In this document: piece by piece, positions 50,850-59,680 of the stretch
Layout of the letters: the number at the start of each line of letters is the position of its first letter
Position numbering within the stretch: position 1 is the stretch's first letter
Origin: Leifsonia sp. fls2-241-R2A-40a
GTDB taxonomy: Bacteria; Actinomycetota; Actinomycetes; Actinomycetales; Microbacteriaceae
Reading direction: 5' to 3'
DNA length: 64,000 bases
Assembly (NCBI RefSeq): GCF_030209575.1
Contig: NZ_JARVRS010000001.1
Location: 682,001 to 746,000 of the forward strand
Program-made: the position numbers and the translations under genes
The notes under the pieces: generated by a model
Database searches by the model: none
Told to the model about the DNA's origin: nothing
Seen by the model: the letters and a program-made list of their open reading frames with translations, nothing else

Positions 50850-51149
50850 TCACGCACCCCTCAGCGCTCCGGCGAGCGAGGCGTCCGTCTGTCCGAACGA
50901 GTCGGCTGTGGCGTGCAGGAAGTGCGCCATGCCCTGCAGCCCGCTGACCACGCGAGTCGCGCCGGTTGTGAACTCGTCGTAGGCGAGTTGGAACGCCGAC
51001 GAGGCGCGCTCCGTGGTGAACCCGCTCGCCACCAGTCCGTCCACGGTCGCCTTCAGCTCGCGCAGGGTGGCCTCGAGCTGGCTCTGGCCGTGTCCCAGGC
51101 GAGCGGCGGTCGCCGTCAGCTGGCCGTAGTCGATGGTGATATTCGTCAC
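50850..51149 (-). CDS. WXG100-superfamily protein
   Basis: A 99-residue helical-hairpin protein of the WXG100/ESAT-6 type, a class secreted by type VII systems as dimers. Two helices (about residues 8-38 and 46-85) flank the turn, but the Trp-x-Gly motif is replaced (VASGFTTERASSAF). The GTG start has AGGAG seven bases upstream. No EssC/EccC or other secretion genes are nearby, so it is an orphan; a toxin partner is not visible either. Confidence 0.85.
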   Translation of the reverse strand: MTNITIDYGQLTATAARLGHGQSQLEATLRELKATVDGLVASGFTTERASSAFQLAYDEFTTGATRVVSGLQGMAHFLHATADSFGQTDASLAGALRGA

Positions 51150-51287
51150 TGTGTGCTCCTTCGATTCGGGTCGATGGAGTCAGCGTAAACGGCTGTGGAA
51201 TTCCAAGTACAGAGTGTCAGATGCTTTGTCTGCAATGCAGAAGAGAAGCGGAGGCGCAGTGTCGGAGGCCGGCGCTAGCCTCGCCCT

Positions 51288-51830
51288 GTGTCCACTCCGT
51301 GCGTCCTGTGCGGCGCCCCATCACACGACGGGGCGCCGGTCGCGCTCTGCCTGGCGCACCTGCTGGAGGCGCACGACTGGGTGGACGGCGAGTTCGGAGC
51401 GACCGACCTGCTCCCCGCGCCGTGCGCGTTCTGCGGATCCCGGCTCGGGGTGCGCTATCCATCCGGCTGGCTCTGCGCCGTCTGCGAGTGGCGCGTGGGC
51501 GAGCCTCCCCCGGATGATCGCGCGACGGCTCGCGTCGACGTGGTCTACTACCTGCGCTATCGCGACCGCATCAAGATCGGGACCACGGCGAATCCCGCGC
51601 AGCGGTTCTCCAGCCTGCCGCACGACGAGGTCCTCGCCTTCGAACGCGGCGACCGGATGCTCGAGCACCGGCGCCACGAGCAGTTCGCGCAGCTGCGCAT
51701 CCCGGGCACCGAGTGGTTCGAGACCGATGCCGGGCTGCTCGCGCACGTCCAGCAGCTGCGCGACAACGGGATCGAGCCCTGGCTGCTGCTCGCCCGCTGG
51801 CGGAGCGAAGCGGCGGCCCTCGGCAGCTGA
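51288..51830 (+). CDS. Zinc-ribbon plus GIY-YIG domain protein
   Basis: A 180-residue protein. Its N-terminal third has Cys pairs CVLC, CAFC and CAVC (about residues 5-65), suggesting zinc binding. A GIY-YIG-type nuclease core follows (VVYYLRYRDRIKIGTTANPAQRF, about 86-107, of the MUG113/T5orf172 kind) with Glu in EHRRHEQF and a closing EWFETD. The GTG follows TAGCCT by exactly six bases: leaderless. It may be a DNA nuclease or mobile-element-derived protein. Confidence 0.85.
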   Translation: MSTPCVLCGAPSHDGAPVALCLAHLLEAHDWVDGEFGATDLLPAPCAFCGSRLGVRYPSGWLCAVCEWRVGEPPPDDRATARVDVVYYLRYRDRIKIGTTANPAQRFSSLPHDEVLAFERGDRMLEHRRHEQFAQLRIPGTEWFETDAGLLAHVQQLRDNGIEPWLLLARWRSEAAALGS

Positions 51831-51870
51831 ACAACGCCGGCAGAAGCACCGCGCCGACGAAAAAAGCGAA

Positions 51871-51896
51871 GGCCCGAACCGCGAACGGCTCGGGCC
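51871..51896 (-). terminator. Terminator of the DHA2 transporter gene
   Basis: GGCCCGA/TCGGGCC stem, followed on the minus strand by TTCGCTTTTTTCG, 16 bases after the transporter stop. Confidence 0.88.
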
Positions 51897-51911
51897 TCCG
51901 TCTCGCAACGG

Positions 51912-53480
51912 TCAGGCGACCTCGAGGTGCTCGCGCTCGCGGGTGTCGCCGCGAGCGCCGCCGTCCGATCCGTCCGCCAGCTCGTCGCCGACCTTCGACG
52001 CGAGGCGGGCCATCTCGGCCGCCTCGAGTTCTGCGGAGGACAACGGGAGCACATCCACGGCGGCGGATTCGATGAGCCGCTCCGCCTCGCGCTCGGTGGC
52101 CCGGCGCGATGCCCGCATGATCCCCGTGGCGACCAGCGTCACCGCGCCCGCCGCGAAGGCGAGCACGCCGGCCGTCGCGAAGCCCTCGGTGTAGCCGGAC
52201 TCGGCCGGCAGCCCGTCCGGTGCGATGGCGCCGGTCACGAGCGCGGTCATGACGGCAGCGCCGACGGCCGAGCCGACGGTGCGCAGGTTGGCATTCATCC
52301 CGCTCGCGATCCCGGTCTGCGTTGCCGGGACGCTCTGCACGACCACGCTGGTGATGGCCGCGTAGATGAGGCCGAGGCCGATGCCGAAGACGCCCGAGGC
52401 GGTCGCGACCGCCAGGAGGGTGCCGTGCAGGTACGCGAGCGACAGGCTCGCCGCTCCCATGAGGACCGCGGAGACGACGATCTGCGCACGAAACCCGACC
52501 CACCGGGCGAGGGGCCCGCTGAGGAAGCCGGTCACGGCCATGGTGACGAGCATCGGGAGCATCAGCATCCCCGACTCCGCCACGGACGCGCCCAGTCCGT
52601 AGCCCGTCGATGCGGGCGTCTGCACGAAGCGCGGGAAGAAACTGAACACCGCGAACATCGAGGCGCCGATGAAGACGGCGGCCGCGTTCATCGACCAGAC
52701 GCCCGGCTCACGCATCAGCCGCATGTCCACGAGGGGATGGCGCGAGCGCAGCTCGACGAGCACCCAGGAGGCGAGGAGCAGCGCGGCGAGCACGAACAGT
52801 CCGATCACGCCCGGCGACGACCATCCCCACTGCGCTCCCGTGCTGAGCGGGAGCAGCAGCGCGATGAGCCAGCCGGAGAGGAGGAGGCCCGCCCATGGGT
52901 TCACTCCCCCGGCCGCACGCGTCGGCGACTCGGGGATGAAGATCAGGGCGAGCACAGCGGCGGTCACGGTGAGGGCTACCGGGAGGAGGAACAGTCCGCG
53001 CCAGCTGAGCGCGTCGGCCAGCGGGCCGGCCAGCACCGTGCCGAGCCCGCTCCCGATCGCGATGATGGAGGCGATGGCGCCGATGGCGGACGGCAGGCGG
53101 CGAGCCGGGAACTCGTCGCGGATGATGCCGAAGGCGAGCGGGAACATGGCGCCGCCGAGGCCCTGGATGACGCGGCCCGCGATGACGACACCGATCGTGG
53201 GCGCGACGGCGGCGACGACGCTCCCCAGGCCGACGGCCAGGAGAGCGAGCACCAGGATGCGGCGTTTGCCGACGATGTCGCCGACGCGGCCGAGGAGCGG
53301 GGTGGCGACCGCCGCGGCGATGAGCCAGGCGGTCATGGTCCAGGTGACGCCTGCGGTCGTGGTGTGCAGGTCGGACTGGATGACGGGGAGGACGGGGACG
53401 ACGAGCGACTGGAGGGTCGCGAAGGAGCCGACGCTGAGCGCCAGGATGGCGAAGGTCAGTCCGGGGTGGGATCGAGACAT
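51912..53480 (-). CDS. MFS multidrug transporter (DHA2, EmrB/QacA type)
   Basis: A 522-residue, roughly 14-helix drug:H+ antiporter. Motif WLIAAAVATPLLGRVGDIVGKRR (about residues 52-74) is the family loop motif, GRVIQGLGGAMFPLAFGIIR is motif B/C region. A charged cytoplasmic tail of about 60 residues follows. It is divergent from a TetR repressor gene over repeats that probably form its operator. Confidence 0.92.
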   Translation of the reverse strand: MSRSHPGLTFAILALSVGSFATLQSLVVPVLPVIQSDLHTTTAGVTWTMTAWLIAAAVATPLLGRVGDIVGKRRILVLALLAVGLGSVVAAVAPTIGVVIAGRVIQGLGGAMFPLAFGIIRDEFPARRLPSAIGAIASIIAIGSGLGTVLAGPLADALSWRGLFLLPVALTVTAAVLALIFIPESPTRAAGGVNPWAGLLLSGWLIALLLPLSTGAQWGWSSPGVIGLFVLAALLLASWVLVELRSRHPLVDMRLMREPGVWSMNAAAVFIGASMFAVFSFFPRFVQTPASTGYGLGASVAESGMLMLPMLVTMAVTGFLSGPLARWVGFRAQIVVSAVLMGAASLSLAYLHGTLLAVATASGVFGIGLGLIYAAITSVVVQSVPATQTGIASGMNANLRTVGSAVGAAVMTALVTGAIAPDGLPAESGYTEGFATAGVLAFAAGAVTLVATGIMRASRRATEREAERLIESAAVDVLPLSSAELEAAEMARLASKVGDELADGSDGGARGDTREREHLEVA

Positions 53481-53555
53481 TGTCGGGATGTTTCCGTTTC
53501 TCGAGATGATGCCGAAATGGCGGTAGAATTGGAGGGAGGCTCCGTTCGGAGGGTT

Positions 53556-53584
53556 CCTCCGGTTAGCTGCTACATTACCGGAGG
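53556..53584. promoter_or_regulatory. TetR/MFS intergenic operator candidate
   Basis: CCTCCGGT (53556-53563) and ACCGGAGG (53577-53584) are perfect 8-bp inverted copies around TAGCTGCTACATT. A direct repeat, CTCCGGTTAGC/CTCCGCTTAGC, at 53558-53568 and 53589-53599 adds a second layer. TACATT or TAATGT inside the loop could be a -10 for either strand. Confidence 0.55.
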
Positions 53585-53635
53585 CAGCCTCCGCTTAGCA
53601 AGCCCGAATTTGGCCGACCCGAAAGGACCTTCGCC

Positions 53636-54202
53636 GTGACCGGCACCGAGACACCCGTCGTGGGCGTCGTCCGACCCCAACGGGCCGACGCGCGCCGCAA
53701 CTTCGACGCGCTCCTCATCGCCGCTCGCGAGGCGTTCGCCGCGCACGGTCCCAGCGCCCCGCTCGAAGACATCGCCCGCCGTGCCGGCGTCGGAATCGGG
53801 ACGCTGTACCGCAACTTCCCCACGCGTGACGCCCTCGTCGAGGCCGTCTACATCGACGAGGTCGCTGCCGTCGTGCGCGCCGCGGAAGAAGCGGGGACGC
53901 TGGAGCCGTGGGAGGCCGTCGAGGCGTGGCTCCGCCGGTTCGTCACGTACGTCGGCACCAAGCGCGCGCTGGTCGAGGGCCTGAACAAGGAGTCGCCGGT
54001 CCTGCTCAGCTGCCGGACGTCGCTGTACGACGCCGGCGAACCGCTGGTCGAGCGCGCCCAGGCTGCGGGAGAACTCCGCACCGACGCCAGCATCGGCGAC
54101 GTCATCCGGATGGTCTCGGGCATTGCGGGCGTCGCCTTCGATGACGAGCAACAGCGCGACCGCGTGATCGCGATGGCCATCGACGGCCTCCGCACCCGCT
54201 GA
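53636..54202 (+). CDS. TetR-family repressor
   Basis: A 188-residue regulator. The helix-turn-helix is PLEDIARRAGVGIGTLYRNFPTRDAL (about residues 42-67), and the all-helical C-terminal ligand domain is typical of SCO-type TetR proteins. The GTG at 53636 has AAAGGA nine bases upstream. It probably represses itself and the divergent DHA2 pump. Confidence 0.9.
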   Translation: MTGTETPVVGVVRPQRADARRNFDALLIAAREAFAAHGPSAPLEDIARRAGVGIGTLYRNFPTRDALVEAVYIDEVAAVVRAAEEAGTLEPWEAVEAWLRRFVTYVGTKRALVEGLNKESPVLLSCRTSLYDAGEPLVERAQAAGELRTDASIGDVIRMVSGIAGVAFDDEQQRDRVIAMAIDGLRTR

Positions 54203-54242
54203 CCCGGCCGCCGCGCCCGCACCCGCCCCGTACGCTGAGTAG

Positions 54243-55970
54243 ATGGAGCTGGGCGTCTATGCGGTGATCGCTGTCGCGGTCATCGTCGGCGTGGCCGCCT
54301 TCGCTCGCAGACTCGGCGTCGCGGCTCCGATCATCCTGGTGATCGTCGGAGTGACGCTCTCATTCCTGCCGGGCGTGCCCGAGATCCAGATCCCACCGGA
54401 GATCATCCTGGACGGTCTGCTGCCGCCCATCCTCTACGCGGCGGCGATCAGCGTCCCGCTCACCGACTTCCGGCGCAACCTGGCCCCGATAGCCGGCCTG
54501 TCGTTCGTGCTCGTCATCATCACGGCCTTCGCCTCGGGATTCCTGCTGTACACGATGCTCCCGGACCTGAATCTGGCGGCCGCGATCGCCCTCGGCGCCA
54601 TCATCAGCCCACCGGATGCGGTCGCCGCGACGTCGATCGGGCGCAAGCTCGGGCTGCCTCCTCGCGTGCTCACCGTGCTCGAAGGCGAGGGCCTGGTCAA
54701 CGATGCGACCGCCCTCGTGCTGCTCCGCACGGCACTCGCGGCTGCGCTCGGCGCGCTCGTGACGCCCTGGGCCGGCGTCGTGGATTTCGTGTCGGCCGTC
54801 ATCATCGCCCTGGTCGTGGGTCTGGTCGTCGGCTTCGTCTCCGTGTGGGTGCGATCCAAGCTCAACGACCCGGTGCTCGACACCGCTCTATCGGTCGTCG
54901 TGCCGTTCGCGGCGTTCGCCCCGACGGAGGCGCTGCACGGTTCTGGCGTGCTGGCCGTCGTCGTCACCGGTCTCTACACGGGGCACGCGGCGCCTCGGCA
55001 GTTCAGCGCCCAAGCGCGGATCAGCGATCAGATCAACTGGCGCACGATCCAGTTCCTGCTCGAGAACGGCGTGTTCCTGCTGATCGGGCTCGAGCTGCGG
55101 ACCCTGGTCGGCGACGTCGAGCACCCGGAAGTGCTGAGCGTCTGGAACGCGATCGGACTCGGCCTCATCGCCGTGTTCGCGCTCATCATCATCCGGTTCA
55201 TCCTCATCGTGCCGCTCATACTGGGCCTCCGAAGACGTGCCGAGCATGCCGAACGCTCGGTGCTCCGCGAGTGGCTGATGATCAGCTACTACCGCGACCA
55301 TCCCGTGCGCTACCGCTGGCAGGCGGTACGCAAACAGCGAGCGGAGCAGCGCTACGAACGACATCGCGGCGACCTCGAGGAGTACCGCCAGGAGGCGATC
55401 GGCTGGAAGAGCGGCATCGTGCTCGGCTGGGCCGGGATGCGCGGAGTCGTCACCCTCGCCGCCGCGCAGTCGTTGCCCGGGTCCATCCCCTACCGGCCGC
55501 AGCTGATCCTGATCGCGTTCACCGTCGCTTTCGTCAGCATCGTGCTGCAGGGCGGTACGCTGCCGTGGTTGATCCGGGCCCTCAGTCTGCAGGGCGCCGA
55601 CGCCCGCGAGGACCGACGCCTGCTCGCCAAGCTGCTCGACGATCTCAGCGAAGCGGGACTCGCCGTTCTCGACGACCCGGAAGCCGCCGCCGACACGGCC
55701 ACCCCGATCGATCCCGAGGTGGTGGAGCGTGTGCGCCAGTCGTCGTACCTCCGTGCCGAGTCGGCCTGGGAGCGGGCGCTGCTCAGTGACACTCCCCAGG
55801 AGAGCCGGCCGCATCACGTCTACCGGACCCTGCGCCTGGCCGTCGTGGAGGCGGAGCGGACGCGGCTGCTGCTCGAGCGCGCCCGGGGGTCGTACCCGTC
55901 GCGAGTGCTCACGGAGGCGCAGTCCCTGCTCGACCTGGAAGAGACGCGGCTGCGCTCCCGCGCACGCTGA
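54243..55970 (+). CDS. Na+/H+ antiporter (CPA1 family)
   Basis: A 575-residue cation/proton antiporter with about twelve helices in the first 400 residues. The ion-site region GAIISPPDAVAATSIGRK (about residues 118-135) and EGEGLVNDATALVLL (about 146-160, with the Asn-Asp pair) are characteristic. A hydrophilic C-terminal tail of about 150 residues regulates activity in relatives. The ATG follows TACGCT by exactly six bases: leaderless. Confidence 0.93.
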   Translation: MELGVYAVIAVAVIVGVAAFARRLGVAAPIILVIVGVTLSFLPGVPEIQIPPEIILDGLLPPILYAAAISVPLTDFRRNLAPIAGLSFVLVIITAFASGFLLYTMLPDLNLAAAIALGAIISPPDAVAATSIGRKLGLPPRVLTVLEGEGLVNDATALVLLRTALAAALGALVTPWAGVVDFVSAVIIALVVGLVVGFVSVWVRSKLNDPVLDTALSVVVPFAAFAPTEALHGSGVLAVVVTGLYTGHAAPRQFSAQARISDQINWRTIQFLLENGVFLLIGLELRTLVGDVEHPEVLSVWNAIGLGLIAVFALIIIRFILIVPLILGLRRRAEHAERSVLREWLMISYYRDHPVRYRWQAVRKQRAEQRYERHRGDLEEYRQEAIGWKSGIVLGWAGMRGVVTLAAAQSLPGSIPYRPQLILIAFTVAFVSIVLQGGTLPWLIRALSLQGADAREDRRLLAKLLDDLSEAGLAVLDDPEAAADTATPIDPEVVERVRQSSYLRAESAWERALLSDTPQESRPHHVYRTLRLAVVEAERTRLLLERARGSYPSRVLTEAQSLLDLEETRLRSRAR

Positions 55971-56225
55971 CGCGAGCCGACCGCCGCCGCCGCGCTCATA
56001 CCCGCTCACGAGGCATCCCCGGTCTCGGCGCCGCCGATCCGAACAGCGATCGCGGCGTGGCGGCGCCCCGCGGGCGCAGGCGTGGAAGGAGACCTCACGT
56101 CAACGAAGACGGAACGGGGCACGCATCATGACGGCGATCGATGCGCCGCTTCCTCGTCACGAAGGGGTGGACGCCCCCGTCTATCTCTGGTGAGGGCCCG
56201 TGCAGGGGCGAGAGGAAGGGGAGTC

Positions 56226-56420
56226 ATGGAGATCACGGTGATCCGCGACCAGGATCAACGCCGGATGGTCGTCGCCGTCGATGCGGCGACCGAGGCAGAG
56301 GCGCTTCGCACGATCGTCAACGCCATCGGTCCGGTGTCCATGGCGCGAGAAGAGCTCACCGGCCGGAAAGCCCGGGGCGAAGTCGCGGAGCGCCACGCCC
56401 GGGTATCCCGGTATTTTTAG
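56226..56420 (+). CDS. Small hypothetical protein upstream of the Fur gene
   Basis: A 64-residue protein starting MEITVIRDQDQRRMVVAV, with one predicted helix and basic tail ending SRYF. GGGGAGTC lies before the ATG, rather close. It fills the gap before the Fur gene. Just upstream, a 21-codon frame (56128-56193) is the only other open stretch; it has no good ribosome site, and I do not call it. Function unknown. Confidence 0.5.
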   Translation: MEITVIRDQDQRRMVVAVDAATEAEALRTIVNAIGPVSMAREELTGRKARGEVAERHARVSRYF

Positions 56421-56450
56421 TTATTCAAAACAAGTCGCTAGGGTCGAGTC

Positions 56451-56891
56451 ATGGACGCGGCACGACTCGAGACGGCGCTCCGCGAAGCAGGACTCAAGGC
56501 GACGCGGGGCCGGGTCGCGGTGCTCGACGCGCTGACGGTCCGTCCGCACGCGGACGCCGAGACCGTCTTCCGGTCGCTGCTCTCGACGGTGCCCGGCACA
56601 TCGATCCAGAACGTGCACAACGTGCTGGGCGATCTGACCGCGGCGGGCCTTCTGCGACGCATCGAGCCGGCCGGTTCGCCGGCGCTCTACGAGCGACGGA
56701 TCGGCGACAACCACCACCACGTGGTCTGCACCGGTTGCGGTGCGGTCGCCGACGTGGACTGCGTCGTCGGTCACGCGCCCTGCCTGCATCCGTCCGATGC
56801 AGCAGGGTTCGCGATCGACACGGCCGAGGTCACGTTCTGGGGCCTGTGCCCGTCCTGCCAGAAGCGGGCTGCGCCCGCTGAGCAATCCTGA
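56451..56891 (+). CDS. furA: Fur-family regulator (FurA-like)
   Basis: A 146-residue metalloregulator beside the catalase gene, like the FurA-KatG pairs of actinobacteria. The winged helix is [20 protein letters not shown] (about residues 19-38). The metal site motif is [19 protein letters not shown] (about 85-103) and the C-terminal CPSCQ matches structural zinc binding. TAGGGT precedes the ATG by exactly six bases; leaderless furA mRNAs are known in mycobacteria. An AT-rich stretch at 56412-56434 probably holds its operator. Confidence 0.92.
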   Translation: MDAARLETALREAGLKATRGRVAVLDALTVRPHADAETVFRSLLSTVPGTSIQNVHNVLGDLTAAGLLRRIEPAGSPALYERRIGDNHHHVVCTGCGAVADVDCVVGHAPCLHPSDAAGFAIDTAEVTFWGLCPSCQKRAAPAEQS

Positions 56892-56932
56892 ACGCCCCGC
56901 ACCAGCGGTCGTTCACAAACAATGGGAGAAGT

Positions 56933-58426
56933 ATGTCCGACGACTACACCACCACCCAGACCGGGACCCCGGTCGCCAGCGACGCCCACTCGCTCACCGC
57001 GGGCCGGGACGGCGCGACCGCGCTGCACGACCGGTACCTCGTGGAGAAGCTCGCCCAGTTCAACCGCGAGCGGATCCCGGAGCGCATCGTGCACGCGAAG
57101 GGCGGTGGAGCGTTCGGTGAGTTCGTCGTGACGGGGGACGTGACGGCGTACACCAAGGCGGCCGTCTTCCAGCCGGGGGCCACGACGCGCACCCTCCAGC
57201 GCTTCTCCTCGGTGGCCGGCGAGCAGGGCTCCCCCGACACCTGGCGCGACGTCCGCGGGTTCTCGGTGAAGTTCTACACGACCGAGGGCAACTACGACAT
57301 CGTCGGCAACAACACCCCGGTGTTCTTCATCCGCGACGGCATCAAGTTCCCCGACTTCATCCACTCGCAGAAGCGCCTCCCGGGATCCGGCCTGCGCGAC
57401 GCCGACATGCAGTGGGACTTCTGGACGCTGTCGCCGGAGTCGGCGCACCAGGTGACGTACCTCATGGGTGACCGCGGCCTCCCCCGCTCGTGGCGGACCA
57501 TGCCGGGCTACGGTTCGCACACCTACCAGTGGATCAACGCGGCGGGCGAGCGGTTCTGGGTGAAGTACCACTTCCACTCGCTGCAGGGCAACGAGGAGAT
57601 CGGCGGCGTCGAGGCGGAGCAGCTGGCCGGCGCGGACGCCGACTACTACCGCCGCGACCTCTACGAGGCGATCGAGCGCGGCGACCTCCCCTCCTGGCGC
57701 GTGTCCGTCCAGGTCATGCCGTACGAGGACGCGAAGACCTACCGCTTCAACCCGTTCGACCTGACCAAGGTGTGGCCGCACACCGACTACCCGCTGATCG
57801 AGGTGGGCATCCACACGCTCAACGAGAACCCGCAGAACTTCTTCGCGGAGATCGAGCAGGCGGCCTTCTCGCCCGCGAACACCGTTCCCGGGATCGACAT
57901 CAGCCCCGACAAGATGCTGATGGCCCGCGTCTTCTCGTACCCGGACGCCCAGCGCTACCGCGTCGGCACCAACTACAACGAGCTGCCGGTCAACCGGCCG
58001 ATCGCTCCTGTGCACAACTACTCGCAGGACGGCGCCGCCCGTCACGGCTTCAAGCCGGCCGACGCCCCGGTCTACGCCCCCAACTCGTTCGGCGGGCCGG
58101 TCGCCCAGCCGGAGCGGGCAGGCGAGGGCTCGTGGGAGTCCGACGGCGCCTTGGTGCGCGCGGCCGCGGCGCTCCACTCCGAGGACGACGACTTCGGTCA
58201 GGCCGGGACGCTCTACCGCGAGGTGTTCGACGACGCCGCGCGCGAGCGCTTCCTCGACACAATCGCGGGGGCCGTCGGCGGCGTGAAGCGCGAGAGCATC
58301 CGCGAGCGCGCCATCCAGTACTGGACGAACGTGGATGCGTCGCTCGGCCGCGCGCTGCGCGACCGTCTCGAGTCGGGCATCCACACGCCGGACGAGTCCG
58401 CCGAGTACGTGGGCGTCGCCGAGTAG
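56933..58426 (+). CDS. katA: Monofunctional heme catalase
   Basis: A 497-residue clade-type small-subunit catalase that dismutates hydrogen peroxide. The active-site His is near residue 54 ([14 protein letters not shown]), the Asn in [12 protein letters not shown] near 126, and the proximal heme-ligand Tyr in [12 protein letters not shown] near 337. GGGAGAA precedes the ATG. It lies 41 bases after the Fur gene and is probably co-regulated; a hairpin array follows. Confidence 0.97.
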   Translation: MSDDYTTTQTGTPVASDAHSLTAGRDGATALHDRYLVEKLAQFNRERIPERIVHAKGGGAFGEFVVTGDVTAYTKAAVFQPGATTRTLQRFSSVAGEQGSPDTWRDVRGFSVKFYTTEGNYDIVGNNTPVFFIRDGIKFPDFIHSQKRLPGSGLRDADMQWDFWTLSPESAHQVTYLMGDRGLPRSWRTMPGYGSHTYQWINAAGERFWVKYHFHSLQGNEEIGGVEAEQLAGADADYYRRDLYEAIERGDLPSWRVSVQVMPYEDAKTYRFNPFDLTKVWPHTDYPLIEVGIHTLNENPQNFFAEIEQAAFSPANTVPGIDISPDKMLMARVFSYPDAQRYRVGTNYNELPVNRPIAPVHNYSQDGAARHGFKPADAPVYAPNSFGGPVAQPERAGEGSWESDGALVRAAAALHSEDDDFGQAGTLYREVFDDAARERFLDTIAGAVGGVKRESIRERAIQYWTNVDASLGRALRDRLESGIHTPDESAEYVGVAE

Positions 58427-58446
58427 GCCTCTCCCGCACGCTGCAC

Positions 58447-58493
58447 GAAAGGGAGGAGTCGGCGGTCTCAACGGCCGCCGGCTCCTCCCTTTC
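58447..58493. terminator. katA terminator / first palindromic element
   Basis: GAAAGGGAGGAG pairs with CTCCTCCCTTTC over 12 bp, extended inward by a CGGCGG/CCGCCG stem around a nine-base loop. CCTTTT follows on the plus strand. A third short stem (TCGCCGG/CCGGCGA, 58501-58520) comes next. Confidence 0.7.
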
Positions 58494-58521
58494 CGCCTTT
58501 TCGCCGGCATGTCCCGGCGAC

Positions 58522-58568
58522 ACTCCTCCCTTTTCGGGGCGCCCCCGGGCGTCGGGAAAGGGAGGAGT
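58522..58568. repeat. Second palindromic element with mirrored arms
   Basis: ACTCCTCCCTTT (58522-58533) pairs perfectly with AAAGGGAGGAGT (58557-58568) around a GC-rich core. The same 12-bp arm is used as in the preceding element, but in the opposite order. Confidence 0.75.
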
Positions 58569-58597
58569 TTCTGCTGTCAGACCCCGAAATCGCGGGC

Positions 58598-58645
58598 AAC
58601 GGAGGAAGTTTGGGGCCGGAAGGGAGGGAATAGCTCCGTTTCCGG
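58598..58645. repeat. Third hairpin region before the PhzF gene
   Basis: AACGGAG (58598-58604) with CTCCGTT (58634-58640) and CCGGAA (58616-58621) with TTCCGG (58640-58645) are two alternative stems. They can terminate the PhzF gene on the minus strand. Confidence 0.5.
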
Positions 58646-58659
58646 CACCGGGACCGTAC

Positions 58660-59352
58660 CTAGAGTGTCGCCTCGATCGTGCGGTCGTAGACCGTCGTTC
58701 CGCCGACGCGCACGCGGCCGTCGTCGAGCAGCTCGGTGGCCAGCTCCGACCCCTCCCCCTGGGAGATGCTCAGGTCGCGACCGAGGCGGGCGGTCAGCGC
58801 GATGGCCGCAGCTCCCGTCGCCTCGTCCTCGATGATGCCCATCTCGGGTGCGAACATACGCGAGCGGATGGTTCCGGCCGCCTCGTCGATCCACGCGTAC
58901 GCGTAGTGCTGTCCGGACGGGAACGCGAAGGGGTCGAGGGCGTCCACGTCCGCGGGCGACGCGAGCAGGTGCCACTCGAACTCGGGCGTCCATTCGGGAC
59001 GCGCGGTGATCCACGCGGTGTCGTCGTCGACCGTGACCTCGACGTCGCCGGCGCGCTCGATGAGCACGTCGACGGGGGTGTGCTGATCCGACAGCCACCA
59101 CGCGGTTCCGACGCTGGGGTGCCCGGCGAACGGGAGCTCCTTCGCCGGCGTGAAGATGCGGAGGGCCGCATCCCGTGTGCTCTCGTCCACGCCGTCGAGG
59201 AAGACGGTCTCGCTGAAGCCCAGGGCGGAGGCGATCTCCTGTTCGCGCGAGGCGGTCGCCTCGGAGCTCCGCACGATGCCGAGCTCGTTGCCGTTGCGTC
59301 CGCTCTCGTTGGTGAATACCCGTACTACGACTACCTCGATTGTCTCGTCCAT
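58660..59352 (-). CDS. PhzF-family isomerase/epimerase-like protein
   Basis: A 230-residue protein of the PhzF/diaminopimelate-epimerase-like fold. NGNELGIVR (normally GNxxAV), FTPAKELPFAGHPSVGTAWWL (about residues 71-91) and a late EDEATGAAAIAL mark the family. It is shorter than PhzF (about 280), lacking some middle segments. Substrate unknown. ATG 59352 follows CAGGCT by six bases, again leaderless in form. Confidence 0.85.
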   Translation of the reverse strand: MDETIEVVVVRVFTNESGRNGNELGIVRSSEATASREQEIASALGFSETVFLDGVDESTRDAALRIFTPAKELPFAGHPSVGTAWWLSDQHTPVDVLIERAGDVEVTVDDDTAWITARPEWTPEFEWHLLASPADVDALDPFAFPSGQHYAYAWIDEAAGTIRSRMFAPEMGIIEDEATGAAAIALTARLGRDLSISQGEGSELATELLDDGRVRVGGTTVYDRTIEATL

Positions 59353-59410
59353 GGCCCCAGCCTGGCAGAAGCCATACCGCGCGTTAACCACTGGGGTGCA
59401 TAATCGCGGC

Positions 59411-59635
59411 ATGACGACCGACGACCGCCAGACCCCCGATGAAGAGGACCTCGCCGTCGAGCACGCCGCCGAGCGGCTCGCCGACCGCTACCCCGAGGTT
59501 CCGCGCGAGCGCATCGACGAACTCGTCGAGAAGCACTACGAGGAGTTCGACGGCGCCCCCGTCCGCGACTTCGTGCCGGTGCTGATCGAGCACGACGTCA
59601 AGCAGGAGCTGAACGCGGAAGAGCGCGCCGACTGA
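59411..59635 (+). CDS. Small acidic three-helix protein
   Basis: A 74-residue, strongly acidic protein (VEHAAERLADRYPEVPRERI then DELVEKHYEEFDG), matching the small three-helix-bundle dimerisation-type proteins of actinobacteria with unknown function. The ATG follows CATAAT by exactly six bases: leaderless. It is divergent from the PhzF gene and convergent with gabD. Confidence 0.82.
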   Translation: MTTDDRQTPDEEDLAVEHAAERLADRYPEVPRERIDELVEKHYEEFDGAPVRDFVPVLIEHDVKQELNAEERAD

Positions 59636-59652
59636 CATCCAGCGGCGCGCTC
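59621..59652. terminator. Bidirectional terminator after the three-helix protein gene
   Basis: GAGCGCGCCG pairs perfectly over 10 bp with CGGCGCGCTC around 12 bases; the left arm overlaps the last codons of the 59411 gene. Confidence 0.6.
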
Positions 59653-59680
59653 CTCGGCGGTTCTCTCGGCGGTTCCCCGA

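Noticed and set aside
56128-56193. 21-codon frame MTAIDAPL... before the 64-residue protein
   Set aside because: No good ribosome site or promoter and no clear leader-peptide features.
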